A stretch of 64,000 bases of DNA from Sediminitomix flava (GCF_003149185.1 NZ_QGDO01000009.1:62001-126000), one strand, 5' to 3'; positions 7,584-15,720 are shown, counted from the stretch's first letter. Notes: generated by a model not told the origin, from the letters alone. Made by a program: numbers and translations.

Positions 7584-8933
7584 TTATGAGACTTTATCTA
7601 TGATCTTTTTAATGACTTGCGCAAAGAACTCACCTTTATAAGGCCCTACCCAGTTCATTTCTCTTACTTCTGCTTTCTTGCTTGTATCGTAATATTTGTC
7701 GGGCATAATGTAACCAATGTAGTTTCCATTGAAACTTGTAATCATCAGTTTCAGACCTTTTTTGGCAGCATATTTATCGAGCTGATGATCAACTACAATT
7801 TCAGCAGAAAAATCAGCTGGCATTCCTATCCAAAGCACATCACCGATTCTACTTACTGTGATTTCGGGAGAAAAATCGCCCATAGCCCATTCGAAAAACC
7901 AATTGTTTACTTTCCAGTCTTTGGCAATTCTTAGTTGAGCACCTTCAAAGTCTAAAGTAAAATGTTCTAGAAATAAAGTGTTTGAAGATACTGAATCGTC
8001 ATTCGAATAATGTATCAGAATACTGTCTGCAACGGCATTTCCTAGAGTTTCTACAAGTTCATAGTTTTTAGCAAGCTTATAATTCGGAGATTGACTTCCG
8101 ACCATGCCCGCAGAAAACATAGCAAAATCTATTTTAGAATCAGCTTCAAGTTTATCAACCAACACACCAGGATAATCTCTGCTCAGTTCTTTGATTTTTT
8201 TACTTAAAGAAGTCGGGTGGGCAGCAAAACTTGTCACAAGCCCTATGCTTCCATCTTCTTTCTGGAGTTTGAGTGTTCTGATTTGAGCATCTTTAGTTCC
8301 TTCTCTTGAGATACGATTGTTGGTCAATTCTTGTGCTTCAATTTCAAGCCATGAGAGTTTTCCTTTCTGATAGTCTTTTCTAGCTTCTTTAATAGTTGCA
8401 ATGATTTGATCTGAAATGGTATCTATTACCAATTCTTCTTCATAAGGTCCTGCGATGAAAAGTCCTGCAGGTGAATCTTGCCAACCACCAAAACCATTGT
8501 GTGTATGTGTGGCTGTGAATAGAAAATTATCTTTTGTCAGATTTAGTGCAGACAATTTTTCTTCTAAAGCTGCTACTAAATCGGGAGGGAAAAGCATTAG
8601 GTCAATACCTAAAATGAAGAGTTCTTTTTCATGACTCTTGAAGGCCGCTACACTTACAAAGCTAGAATCATGTACCGACTGATAATCGCCTCTCAGACCG
8701 TAAGCAGGAAGCCAAACCGCTTCTTTTGGGGTGATATTCGCTTTTGCCCAACTTACAAAAAGTGTTGAGTTTTGTGTGCTTTCTGAAAATGGAAGTTTCT
8801 CAATTTTCTCCATAGAGCTTTTCCAAGCTTCCGATTCTTCAAAAGGATTTCTGTCTATGGGAGAAATGGTAAGTACCAAGAACAAGAGAATGGCTCCTAA
8901 AAAATAGCCCAAGAATTTTAGCAATCGCTTCAC
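7584..8933 (-). CDS. Short neutral/alkaline ceramidase-like hydrolase
   Basis: 449 aa. One N-terminal transmembrane helix (about residues 5-25) anchors it. The rest matches the catalytic N-terminal domain of neutral ceramidases, zinc amidases that release fatty acid from ceramide. A TATHTHNGFGGW motif supplies the first zinc His and SFAAHPTSL the second. A shortened GSQSPNY stands at the place of the active-site serine loop (GDVSPN in characterised enzymes), and FNGNYIGYIMP lies near the C-terminus. The C-terminal Ig-like domain of the roughly 650-residue family members is absent. Many Bacteroidota make sphingolipids, so lipid turnover is plausible, but the substrate is not shown. Confidence 0.8.
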   Translation of the reverse strand: MKRLLKFLGYFLGAILLFLVLTISPIDRNPFEESEAWKSSMEKIEKLPFSESTQNSTLFVSWAKANITPKEAVWLPAYGLRGDYQSVHDSSFVSVAAFKSHEKELFILGIDLMLFPPDLVAALEEKLSALNLTKDNFLFTATHTHNGFGGWQDSPAGLFIAGPYEEELVIDTISDQIIATIKEARKDYQKGKLSWLEIEAQELTNNRISREGTKDAQIRTLKLQKEDGSIGLVTSFAAHPTSLSKKIKELSRDYPGVLVDKLEADSKIDFAMFSAGMVGSQSPNYKLAKNYELVETLGNAVADSILIHYSNDDSVSSNTLFLEHFTLDFEGAQLRIAKDWKVNNWFFEWAMGDFSPEITVSRIGDVLWIGMPADFSAEIVVDHQLDKYAAKKGLKLMITSFNGNYIGYIMPDKYYDTSKKAEVREMNWVGPYKGEFFAQVIKKIIDKVS

Positions 8934-8981
8934 GCTTTTCTATTTATTGATTTAGCCTACAAAGAAAGCTGATTTTATCAC

Positions 8982-8997
8982 TTTTCATAGATGAAAA
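8982..8997. promoter_or_regulatory. Inverted repeat between divergent genes
   Basis: TTTTCAT-AG-ATGAAAA, perfect 7-bp arms, 49 bases upstream of the ceramidase-like start and about 145 bases upstream of the divergent dehydrogenase. It could be an operator or chance in AT-rich DNA. Nothing else recognisable lies in 8934-9142. Confidence 0.25.
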
Positions 8998-9142
8998 AGC
9001 CTTTTTAGAATACAATAATTGCGTCCCTAAGATTTAGGAGATTGTAAGACGGCTAAAGCTTATCTAAAATTTTTTGATACTAGCTGATGTTAGCAAGCTA
9101 AGAACATTTATGAGTTTTGGTTTTCAATTAAAATGATGGCTA

Positions 9143-9895
9143 ATGGATACATCAAATAATATTGAAGGTAAAGTAATTGTGATTACAGGGGCAAGTAGTG
9201 GTATCGGAGAAACTACGGCTCTGCATTTGGCTTCCAAAGGTGCGCTTGTTGTGCTTGGTGCTCGACGAGAAGATAGACTGAAAGCATTGGCAGAAAAAAT
9301 AACAGCCGAAGGAGGAAAAGCAGCTTATCATAAAGTAGATGTAACACAAAAGAGTGAAGTTGAAGCCTTGGTAAAACATGCTTTGGATACTTTTGGCAAA
9401 TTGGATGTGATGATCAATAATGCGGGTTTGATGGCATTAGCCCCTCTTCAAGAACTGAAAGTAGATGAATGGGAACGAATGATTGATATCAACATCAAAG
9501 GTGTGTTGTATGGCGTAGCGGCGGCGTATCCTATATTTCAGAAACAGGATTCTGGGCACTTTATCAATATTTCTTCTGTAGCAGGGATTAAGGTTTTTGG
9601 AGCAGGAGGTACAGTATATAGCGGAACTAAGTTTGCTGTGAGTGCTATTTCTGAAGGTTTTAGAAATGAAGTAGGGCCAAAAATCAGAATGACGAGTATT
9701 TTACCTGGAGGTGTGGTCACTGAATTGCAGTATGGGAGTACGCACAAAGAGACGCTTCAGTTTCTTGACGAATTCAGTAAAAACATAAGTATTACCCCAA
9801 TTTCGATAGCTAAAGGTATTGCTTATGCGATTGAACAACCCGAAAATGTAGATGTGAATGAAATTGTAATCCGCCCGACTTCTCAAGAATTCTAA
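9143..9895 (+). CDS. Short-chain dehydrogenase/reductase (SDR)
   Basis: 250 aa, a complete classical SDR with a Rossmann fold. The cofactor motif TGASSGIG is at 15-22 and NNAG at 92-95. The active-site Ser is 144 or 145 (NISSVAG), with Tyr159 and Lys163 in YSGTK. The Arg-Arg pair after the second strand (GARRED) favours NADP(H). The start ATG at 9143 is chosen because the ATGs at 9133 and 9136 are out of frame. The substrate cannot be read from the sequence. It is monocistronic with its own terminator. Confidence 0.92.
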   Translation: MDTSNNIEGKVIVITGASSGIGETTALHLASKGALVVLGARREDRLKALAEKITAEGGKAAYHKVDVTQKSEVEALVKHALDTFGKLDVMINNAGLMALAPLQELKVDEWERMIDINIKGVLYGVAAAYPIFQKQDSGHFINISSVAGIKVFGAGGTVYSGTKFAVSAISEGFRNEVGPKIRMTSILPGGVVTELQYGSTHKETLQFLDEFSKNISITPISIAKGIAYAIEQPENVDVNEIVIRPTSQEF

Positions 9896-9927
9896 TCTTC
9901 CCACTTGAAGAGTGTATTTCAATAAAG

Positions 9928-9962
9928 ACTCAAATCAGCGGACTGTTGGTTTGAGTTTTTCT
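9928..9962 (+). terminator. Terminator of the SDR gene
   Basis: ACTCAAA (9928-9934) pairs with TTTGAGT (9950-9956), followed by TTTTTCTTT. Partial extension of the stem (TCA/TG) narrows the loop. Confidence 0.7.
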
Positions 9963-10064
9963 TTAAGAGCGTATTTAAACTATTTTAATTTAGCGAAGCT
10001 TATTAGACATTCAAGAATACAGAAATAGTTCTATCATTACATAAACAATTAAAAGCTTTTGAGG

Positions 10065-10072
10065 TATTTTTG
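10065..10072 (+). promoter_or_regulatory. Candidate -7 box for the TlpA-NosL pair
   Basis: TATTTTTG matches TAnnTTTG and lies 38 bases upstream of the TlpA-like start. No TTTG is present at the -33 position. Confidence 0.45.
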
Positions 10073-10110
10073 TAGTAGACAGATTTTTAGACCTTAAGAA
10101 TACAGTGGAA

Positions 10111-10617
10111 ATGAAATCACAGATCAAAAGATTGACCATACTACTATTTATCAGTTTGTTTGCTTTTACTTCTTGTAAAAAAGGAGCTCCAAAACCAGGA
10201 GAAATAGCACCAGACTTTAAACTTTCTTCGGTAGATGGGAAAGAATATATTTTAAGTGCTGAAAAAGGAAAATTGGTAATGGTGATGTTCTGGACAGATA
10301 ACTGTGATATCTGTAAAAAAGAAATGCCAATTGTAGAGAAAAACTACAAGGACTTGAAAGAGCAAGGTTTTGAAATCTTGGCAGTTTATGTGGGTGAGTC
10401 TAAAACAGCTCCAAAAGAGTTTAAAGATAAATATGGTCTGACTTTTCCACTTTTAGTTGGTGGCTTAGACGTTGCTTTAGATAATTATGCGGTAAATGCT
10501 ACACCAACGAACTTTATAGTGAGTCCGAGTGGTAAAGTAATACGTAAGATTGTCGGTTTAGTGGAAAAACCTCAGATCGAAGGATTCTTATATAACATAA
10601 AGCGTGACGCAAAATAA
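10111..10617 (+). CDS. TlpA/ResA-like thioredoxin-fold lipoprotein
   Basis: 168 aa from ATG 10111; a GTG six bases earlier would add only two residues. The signal peptide ends in a lipobox FTSC with Cys22 as lipid anchor. A thioredoxin-like domain of the AhpC/TlpA class follows (PGEIAPDFKL). The redox pair CDIC is Cys65 and Cys68 (FWTDNCDICKK), and the cis-Pro lies in the NATPTNFIV segment. Such proteins keep periplasmic cysteines reduced, for example those of apocytochrome c or of copper chaperones for oxidases. The gene is 24 bases upstream of the NosL-like gene, so they are probably co-transcribed and work together. Confidence 0.85.
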   Translation: MKSQIKRLTILLFISLFAFTSCKKGAPKPGEIAPDFKLSSVDGKEYILSAEKGKLVMVMFWTDNCDICKKEMPIVEKNYKDLKEQGFEILAVYVGESKTAPKEFKDKYGLTFPLLVGGLDVALDNYAVNATPTNFIVSPSGKVIRKIVGLVEKPQIEGFLYNIKRDAK

Positions 10618-10641
10618 GCTTCAACTAAAACTTAGCTAAAC

Positions 10642-11211
10642 ATGAAATTAAACTACATTATTGCCTTAGTTGCATTTGTTTTTACTTTTTCTTCTTGCCA
10701 ACAAAAAACAAGTGAAAACAAGGCTAACGAAACAGAGCAGCACGAACATAACCATGACCATGACCACGGACATGATCATAACCACGATCACGGGCATGAC
10801 CATGATCACGGCACTACTACTACAGATAAAGAAGCGGACAAGAAGGATACTTGTTCGCACTGCGGAATGCGTAATGAAGATTTTAAAAAGTGGAATGCAT
10901 ACATTCAAGATGGAACAGAGAGCTATACTTTCTGTTGTACACGTTGTATGATTGCTTCCAAATTGGAAAATAAGGATAAGCTATCTGCTGAGGCAGAGTA
11001 CCAAGTAACAGATTATTATACCTTGAAAATCATCAATGCCGATGCTGGTTTTTATATCATGGGAAGCGATGTAGCAGGTCCGATGGGAAAAGACTTTATT
11101 GTAGTTGATTCTAAGAAAGCTGCAGAAGATTTTATTAAAGATCACGGAGGAGAAAAACCTGTGAAGTTTAAAGATATTTCGATGGCAATGTTGATGAAAG
11201 CAGTTAAATAA
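10642..11211 (+). CDS. NosL-like copper-binding lipoprotein with a His-rich N-terminal tail
   Basis: 189 aa. The lipobox FSSC places the lipid Cys at 19. Residues 34-57 hold twelve histidines at every second position, alternating mainly with Asp, Gly and Asn, a strong metal-binding tail. A NosL-like domain follows: CSHCGM at 71-76, Cys98, Cys99 and Cys102 in TFCCTRC, and MGSDVAGPMGKDF at 140-152, the Met-containing segment typical of NosL. NosL delivers Cu(I) to nitrous oxide reductase, but no nos genes are in the window. Here the neighbour is a thioredoxin lipoprotein, which suggests a general periplasmic copper-delivery pair, perhaps for a terminal oxidase. That role is inferred. Confidence 0.85.
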   Translation: MKLNYIIALVAFVFTFSSCQQKTSENKANETEQHEHNHDHDHGHDHNHDHGHDHDHGTTTTDKEADKKDTCSHCGMRNEDFKKWNAYIQDGTESYTFCCTRCMIASKLENKDKLSAEAEYQVTDYYTLKIINADAGFYIMGSDVAGPMGKDFIVVDSKKAAEDFIKDHGGEKPVKFKDISMAMLMKAVK

Positions 11212-11234
11212 AGACTGTTAAATCCCATTTTAAG

Positions 11235-11287
11235 AATACCAAAAGGTAAGTTTACTAGCGATAGTGGCTTATTTTTTGGTATTTTTC
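11235..11287 (+). terminator. Terminator after the NosL-like gene
   Basis: AATACCAAAA (11235-11244) pairs with TTTTGGTATT ending at 11284, with a further imperfect inner stem and a T-rich tail. It separates the TlpA-NosL pair from gldD. Confidence 0.55.
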
Positions 11288-11334
11288 GTTTCTCAAATCT
11301 AGATCAAAGAACAGATAACAGAAGGATATAAATA

Positions 11335-11934
11335 ATGAATAAATTTTTTAGTGGAATCGGAATTGTGTTTTTAGTCTTTATATGGGCTTGTGGAGGAGAA
11401 GAACAAGTTTTTTTACCAAAACCTAAAGGCTATCATCGTATCGAATTTCCTAAACATACTTTTCAAGAATTTCCGAAAGAGTTTGGGAATTTTCCATATG
11501 CGTTCCGCTTTTCTGACCAAGCAGAAATGAAGCCTGATACTTCTAAAATGTCAGAGCCATATTGGGCAGAAATTTACTATCCTCAATACAATGCTACCAT
11601 TGATATTTCTTACAAACCGATCTACAATAGCTTAGACTCTTTGGCAGGATATTTCAATACTTCGCTAAAGCTAACGCATAAGCACAGTATCAGAGCTACG
11701 AAGATTGAGGAGTATAAAAGTTATGGGGAGAACGGAGATATTATTATGGAGTTTGAGCTAGAAGGACAAGTGCCAAGTCAGTACCAATTTTTCCGTACAG
11801 ACTCAGCACAACATTTCCTTAGAGCAGCACTTTATTTTCCAACTTCAACAGCCAATGACTCTCTAGCACCCGTGATTAATTACATCAGAGAAGATATGCA
11901 AGAGATGTTGAAAACTGTTACTTGGAAAGACTAG
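11335..11934 (+). CDS. gldD: Gliding motility lipoprotein GldD
   Basis: 199 aa. The signal peptide ends in a lipobox FIWAC (Cys19). Family features are visible: PKPKGYHRIEFP just after the anchor, the central NATIDISYKPI, and the C-terminal block QFFRTDSAQHFLRAALYF followed by DSLAPV and TVTWKD. GldD is one of the core Gld lipoproteins of Bacteroidota gliding, whose machinery overlaps type IX secretion. In Flavobacterium gldD lies near gldE and ssb; here gldE is about 11 kb away. Its last 17 bases overlap the 3' end of the convergent methyltransferase gene. Confidence 0.92.
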   Translation: MNKFFSGIGIVFLVFIWACGGEEQVFLPKPKGYHRIEFPKHTFQEFPKEFGNFPYAFRFSDQAEMKPDTSKMSEPYWAEIYYPQYNATIDISYKPIYNSLDSLAGYFNTSLKLTHKHSIRATKIEEYKSYGENGDIIMEFELEGQVPSQYQFFRTDSAQHFLRAALYFPTSTANDSLAPVINYIREDMQEMLKTVTWKD

Positions 11935-12451
11935 CATTCATGTAGTGCCAAAGCACAACACCCATAGTCACAGATATATTCAGAGAGTGTTTGGTTCCGA
12001 ATTGTGGAATTTCCAAAGCCATATCCGAACACTCTACTACTTTTTCATCTACACCAAATGCCTCATGTCCGAAAATGAAGGCATATTTTTTATCAAAATC
12101 AGGCTCAAAGTCATTTAGCATAACACTATCTGTTACTTGCTCTACACAAACAATGGTATAGCCTTCTTCCTTCAATTTCTCAATTGCTTGAGTTGTTTCT
12201 TCAAAATGCTCCCAAGTTACGGTGTCTTGTGCGCCAAGAGCTGTTTTTTGGATATCTCGGTGTGGTGGTCGAGCTGTAATTCCACACAGGTAAAGCTTCT
12301 CAATCGCGAAAGCATCACTTGTACGGAAAGCAGAACCTACATTGTTCATACTTCTTACATTATCCAAAATAACCACGACAGGGTTTTTCTTTGTTTCTTT
12401 AAACTCTTCGGCCGATTTTCTGCCGAGTTCGTGCATTTCTAGTTTTCTCAT
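11918..12451 (-). CDS. TrmH/SpoU-family RNA methyltransferase
   Basis: 177 aa with the three SpoU motifs in order: NVGSAFRTSDAF (motif 1), FIFGHEAFGVDE (motif 2) and IPQFGTKHSLNISV (motif 3). These form the trefoil-knot AdoMet-binding site of 2'-O-ribose methyltransferases. There is no separate N-terminal RNA-binding domain, so the target could be tRNA or rRNA. It overlaps the 3' end of gldD by 17 bases on the opposite strand. Confidence 0.9.
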   Translation of the reverse strand: MRKLEMHELGRKSAEEFKETKKNPVVVILDNVRSMNNVGSAFRTSDAFAIEKLYLCGITARPPHRDIQKTALGAQDTVTWEHFEETTQAIEKLKEEGYTIVCVEQVTDSVMLNDFEPDFDKKYAFIFGHEAFGVDEKVVECSDMALEIPQFGTKHSLNISVTMGVVLWHYMNASLSK

Positions 12452-12561
12452 AACTTCCTTTAGATCAATCTCTCCCTAGACAGTAACAGCTAAAACAGCT
12501 CCCTCTGTTCTTAAAGTTCTTGTTAGCCTCTAAGAACAATGTCTGTCGTTCTTTTCTATAA

Positions 12562-12942
12562 TTATCTCCACTTGCGCGCTTCAAGCTTACAAAGTGCCAA
12601 TTCTCTATTGTTGTAAAGTGTCTCAAAGATACTCTGATCTTGAACAAGCATCGGATCTTTTTCCAAGTAGTTGAAAAGAACTTCGATAAAGCCCAAAACG
12701 CCTTCTTTGATAGAGTAGAATGTCCACTGATCTACTTTTCTAGAAGTGACAAGGCCTGCATTTTTCAAATAAATCAGATGTCTTGAGGTCTTAGTTTGAG
12801 TGAAGTCAAGGATGAGTTCGATATCGGAAATACACAATTCCTTGTTTCGGAACAGCAAATGCATAATGCGGATGCGGGATTCTTCGCTAAATGCCTTCAT
12901 GATTTGCGTTCCCAACGAAAGATTAAAGTGCTTCAGTTTCAT
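12562..12942 (-). CDS. ArsR-family winged-helix regulator
   Basis: 126 aa from ATG 12942. An upstream in-frame TTG at 12966 is rejected because it falls inside the inverted repeat. A winged helix covers about residues 5-85: ESRIRIMHLLFRNKELCISDIELIL, recognition helix TQTKTSRHLIYLKNAGLV, wing SRKVDQWTFYSI. A helical C-terminal tail of about 40 residues follows. Only one Cys (ELCISD) remains of the ELCVCD metal site of ArsR, so a classical arsenic or metal site is doubtful. A perfect inverted repeat 15 bases upstream of the start suggests autorepression. Its ligand is unknown. Confidence 0.82.
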   Translation of the reverse strand: MKLKHFNLSLGTQIMKAFSEESRIRIMHLLFRNKELCISDIELILDFTQTKTSRHLIYLKNAGLVTSRKVDQWTFYSIKEGVLGFIEVLFNYLEKDPMLVQDQSIFETLYNNRELALCKLEARKWR

Positions 12943-12957
12943 TAGTGAATATATTCG

Positions 12958-12975
12958 TTTATACAAATGTATAAA
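12958..12975. promoter_or_regulatory. Perfect 18-bp inverted repeat, likely operator of the ArsR-family gene
   Basis: TTTATACA-AA-TGTATAAA: 8-bp arms with a 2-base spacer. It lies 16-33 bases upstream of the regulator start and about 180 bases upstream of divergent hemC. Size and symmetry fit an ArsR dimer site. Confidence 0.55.
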
Positions 12976-13151
12976 AAAATATGTGAAACACTACTTTGTA
13001 TTTTATTGAAGTAAGAGATATAAATTGTATTAAAAGGCGGCTTTTCAGATATTTGTCAATATTTTGTGGAGAAAAGCCAATTTTTATGTTGGTGAAATTC
13101 AAAATAGAGCATTAAGAACTAAATTCTAGCGCATTTCAAAATAGATTAGCA

Positions 13152-14084
13152 GTGGAAAGAGTGATCAAAATAGGAACAAGAGGAAGTAAATTGGCATTGT
13201 GGCAAGCCGATTATGTAGCAGATTTATTGCAACAGAAAGGACTACAGTCAGAGATTGTCATTATTGAGACGAAGGGAGATAAAATCCTTGATCGCTCGCT
13301 ATCCAAAATTGGAAGTAAAGGAGTTTTTACCGAAGAATTGGAAGACCAATTGCGCACAGGTGGAATTGATATTGCGGTGCATTCGGCTAAAGACATGCAA
13401 GCTACGCTTCCTGAAGGTTTCAAGATCATTGCTTTTACAGAAAGAGAGCTTGTAAATGATGTCATTGTCAGCTTAAAAGATGGAATTGACTTGAACAACG
13501 GTAAAGAAGTTGTTTTGGGTACGTCATCAGTTAGACGAGTAGCAATGCTAAAACACTACTATCCTCATGTAAAGGTGGTAGATATGCGAGGTAATTTGCA
13601 GACTCGTATGCGTAAATTGGAAGAAGGACAATGTGATGCTTTAGTACTTGCTTATGCAGGTGTGCATAGAATGCACTATGAAGAACATATTACTCAGCAC
13701 TTGCCATTGGATCAGTTTACTCCAGCAGCAGGACAAGGTAGTGTGGCTATTGAAGTTTCTGAAAACCTTGATGAAGCAGTCATAAAAGAAATCAGAAATG
13801 CGGTTAATGATAAAGATACAGAATACCGTTTGTTAGCAGAGCGTTCTTTCTTACATACTTTACAAGGCGGTTGTAGTATTCCTGCATTTGCTTTAGCCAA
13901 TTTGGAAGGTTCTGAAAATATCTCGATCACAGGTGGATTGGTAAGACTAGATGGTTCTGAGGTCATTAAGAAAACGTTGAATGGTTCAAAAGAAGACGCT
14001 GAAAGACTAGGAGACGAAGTGGCACAGTGGATTTTGGACAATGGCGGTAAAGAACTTTTAGCAGAGATCAAACAACAGAAGTAA
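13152..14084 (+). CDS. hemC: Hydroxymethylbilane synthase (porphobilinogen deaminase)
   Basis: 310 aa, full length, GTG start at 13152. It joins four porphobilinogens into hydroxymethylbilane in haem synthesis. IGTRGSKLALWQA is the N-terminal signature. DMQATLPEG holds the catalytic Asp81 (VHSAKD), GTSSVRR and DMRGNLQTR form the substrate-binding arginines, and Cys241 in GGCSIP attaches the dipyrromethane cofactor. No other haem gene is adjacent. Confidence 0.97.
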   Translation: MERVIKIGTRGSKLALWQADYVADLLQQKGLQSEIVIIETKGDKILDRSLSKIGSKGVFTEELEDQLRTGGIDIAVHSAKDMQATLPEGFKIIAFTERELVNDVIVSLKDGIDLNNGKEVVLGTSSVRRVAMLKHYYPHVKVVDMRGNLQTRMRKLEEGQCDALVLAYAGVHRMHYEEHITQHLPLDQFTPAAGQGSVAIEVSENLDEAVIKEIRNAVNDKDTEYRLLAERSFLHTLQGGCSIPAFALANLEGSENISITGGLVRLDGSEVIKKTLNGSKEDAERLGDEVAQWILDNGGKELLAEIKQQK

Positions 14085-14153
14085 TTCTGAGTTATTTATA
14101 CAGTTTGACTGTATTGTCTGTGTGTTAATTAAGAACTGACTACTATCAGCTAG

Positions 14154-14189
14154 GAAATGGGAAGAGCTAAACAACCTTTTCCCATTTTC
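14154..14189 (+). terminator. Terminator of hemC
   Basis: A 9-bp stem GAAATGGGA with TCCCATTTT (imperfect last pair), loop of about 15 bases and a TTCTATATTT tail. It lies 20 bases before the nuoB start, so it could also be an attenuator for nuoBC. Confidence 0.5.
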
Positions 14190-14211
14190 TATATTTAAAA
14201 TATACTTTCCT

Positions 14212-14721
14212 ATGCAAGGACTTTTAGATCAGAAAATTGAGAATGGAGGATTTGTCATCACCAAAACAGAAGAGTTGCTCAACTGGGCGAGACTTTCGTC
14301 TATGTGGCCTTTAGGTTTTGGTTTGGCTTGTTGTGCAATCGAGATGATGGCAACATTCGCCTCTAATTATGACTTAGACCGTTTGGGTATTTTTCCCCGA
14401 AATTCTCCTCGTCAATCTGATGTCATGATCGTTGCAGGAACTGTGACTTTCAAAATGGCTGACCGTATTCGTAGACTTTACCAACAAATGGCAGAGCCTC
14501 GCTATGTAATTTCAATGGGAAGTTGTTCGAATTGTGGAGGTCCTTATTGGGAACATGGTTATCATGTTGTAAAAGGGGTTGACCGTATTGTTCCTGTAGA
14601 TGTGTATGTTCCGGGTTGTCCTCCAAGACCAGAAGCACTTATCGGTGGTTTATTGAAACTTCAAGATAAGATCAGAAAAGAAACAATTGTTGCGCCTAAA
14701 GGTATTGAAGCATTGCTCTAA
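14212..14721 (+). CDS. nuoB: NADH-quinone oxidoreductase subunit B
   Basis: 169 aa, full length. It is the peripheral-arm subunit of complex I that carries the last iron-sulfur cluster (N2) before quinone. The N2 ligands are Cys40 and Cys41 (GLACCAIEM), Cys105 (MGSCSNCGG) and Cys136 (VPGCPPRP). It is followed 10 bases later by nuoC. nuoA is not upstream (hemC is) and nuoD is not downstream. Confidence 0.97.
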   Translation: MQGLLDQKIENGGFVITKTEELLNWARLSSMWPLGFGLACCAIEMMATFASNYDLDRLGIFPRNSPRQSDVMIVAGTVTFKMADRIRRLYQQMAEPRYVISMGSCSNCGGPYWEHGYHVVKGVDRIVPVDVYVPGCPPRPEALIGGLLKLQDKIRKETIVAPKGIEALL

Positions 14722-14731
14722 TTGATTAGCT

Positions 14732-15235
14732 ATGAACAAAGAAAAACAAGAACATATTATCTCTTTGCTAAAAGACCAGTTTGACGAATCCGTGATTACA
14801 GATGTAATTGAAGATCCGCTTCAAACTACTTTAGTTGTAGCTAAAGAGCAGTTGCTAAATGTCTGTACATTTTTACATACAGATAGAAGTTGTTTTTTTG
14901 ATCAGTTGTCTTGTGTTACAGGAATTGACAATGGTCCGAAAGAGAACTCAATGGAAGTGATCTATAACTTCTACTCTATCCCTTATAATGTAAGCCTTGC
15001 TGTAAAAGTAATGCTTGACAGACCTGAAAAGGAACTTCCGTCGGTGCCTAGCTTATGTTCTATTTGGAAAGGAGCTAACTGGCTAGAACGTGAAGTATTT
15101 GACCTTAATGGGATCAATTTTGAAGGTCATCCAGATATGAGAAGAATTCTATTGCCAGAAGATTGGGAAGGACATCCATTGCGAAAAGACTACAATGTAC
15201 AGGAATATTACCATGGCATAAAGGTAGAATATTAG
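14732..15235 (+). CDS. nuoC: NADH-quinone oxidoreductase subunit C
   Basis: 167 aa, the 30-kDa subunit of complex I. Family blocks include [16 protein letters not shown], the central [16 protein letters not shown] and the C-terminal signature [18 protein letters not shown]. No NuoD fusion is present. It is co-transcribed with nuoB and followed by an ArsR regulator instead of nuoD. Confidence 0.95.
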   Translation: MNKEKQEHIISLLKDQFDESVITDVIEDPLQTTLVVAKEQLLNVCTFLHTDRSCFFDQLSCVTGIDNGPKENSMEVIYNFYSIPYNVSLAVKVMLDRPEKELPSVPSLCSIWKGANWLEREVFDLNGINFEGHPDMRRILLPEDWEGHPLRKDYNVQEYYHGIKVEY

Positions 15236-15303
15236 TGAATATTGAAGGAGTTTTCATATGAAGACTTGCACATATAAAATATATTCCTTTCTTAGTAGCT
15301 AAC

Positions 15304-15317
15304 GTGCAGTTTTGCAC
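15304..15317. promoter_or_regulatory. Inverted repeat upstream of the second ArsR gene
   Basis: GTGCA-GTTT-TGCAC, perfect 5-bp arms, 41 bases before the ArsR start. A possible operator; too short to be sure. Confidence 0.3.
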
Positions 15318-15357
15318 TTGATTATAGGAATCATTATTCAACCTGAAATATAAATTC

Positions 15358-15654
15358 ATGGAAATTGAGGCAGACAGAATAGAACGAACGGCTTTTATTC
15401 TGAAAACGATTGCTCATCCTGTTCGTCTGAAAATCATTGAACTATTGAGAGATAGAGAAAGAATGACTGTGGGAGAGCTTTGTGAAGCTTTGAACTGCGA
15501 ACAGTCATTGACTTCACATCATCTTTCGAATATGAAACTCAAAGGTATTTTGAGCTCGAAAAGAGAAGGAAAAAATATGTATTATTCGCTCAAAGAGAAA
15601 GATGTGACCAACATCTTGGACTGCTTGAAAAATTGCGGTTGCAATATGGGCTAA
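15358..15654 (+). CDS. ArsR/SmtB-family transcriptional regulator
   Basis: 98 aa, one winged helix. AHPVRLKIIELL is the family opening, ELCEALNCEQSLTSHHL the helix-turn-helix and KREGKNMYYSL the wing. Cysteines occur in the recognition region (Cys42, Cys47) and at the C-terminus (CLKNCGCN), which could form a thiol metal or redox site. It is 122 bases downstream of nuoC, so it could be co-transcribed or separate. Confidence 0.9.
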   Translation: MEIEADRIERTAFILKTIAHPVRLKIIELLRDRERMTVGELCEALNCEQSLTSHHLSNMKLKGILSSKREGKNMYYSLKEKDVTNILDCLKNCGCNMG

Positions 15655-15685
15655 TACGAATATTCTTTTGTGAAAGAAGGTAGAG

Positions 15686-15720
15686 AGACACTTTGTTACA
15701 ACATAGTGTCTTTTTGTTTT
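15686..15720 (+). terminator. Terminator of the ArsR gene
   Basis: AGACACT (15686-15692) pairs with AGTGTCT (15705-15711), followed by TTTTGTTTTTT. Confidence 0.75.

Noticed and set aside
10733-10812. Apparent short tandem DNA repeat (CATGACCATGACCACGG-like)
   Set aside because: It encodes the alternating His residues of the NosL-like protein; the units are not exact and there is no sign of a mobile or CRISPR repeat.
10670-10951. Frame rich in Thr/Met/Ile inside the NosL-like gene
   Set aside because: It arises from the alternating CAT/GAC codons of the His-rich tail read in another frame.
12137-12442. Open frame of 101 codons on the plus strand inside the TrmH-family gene
   Set aside because: It is antisense to clear SpoU motifs and its Cys/Phe/Ser-rich translation is that of a shadow frame.
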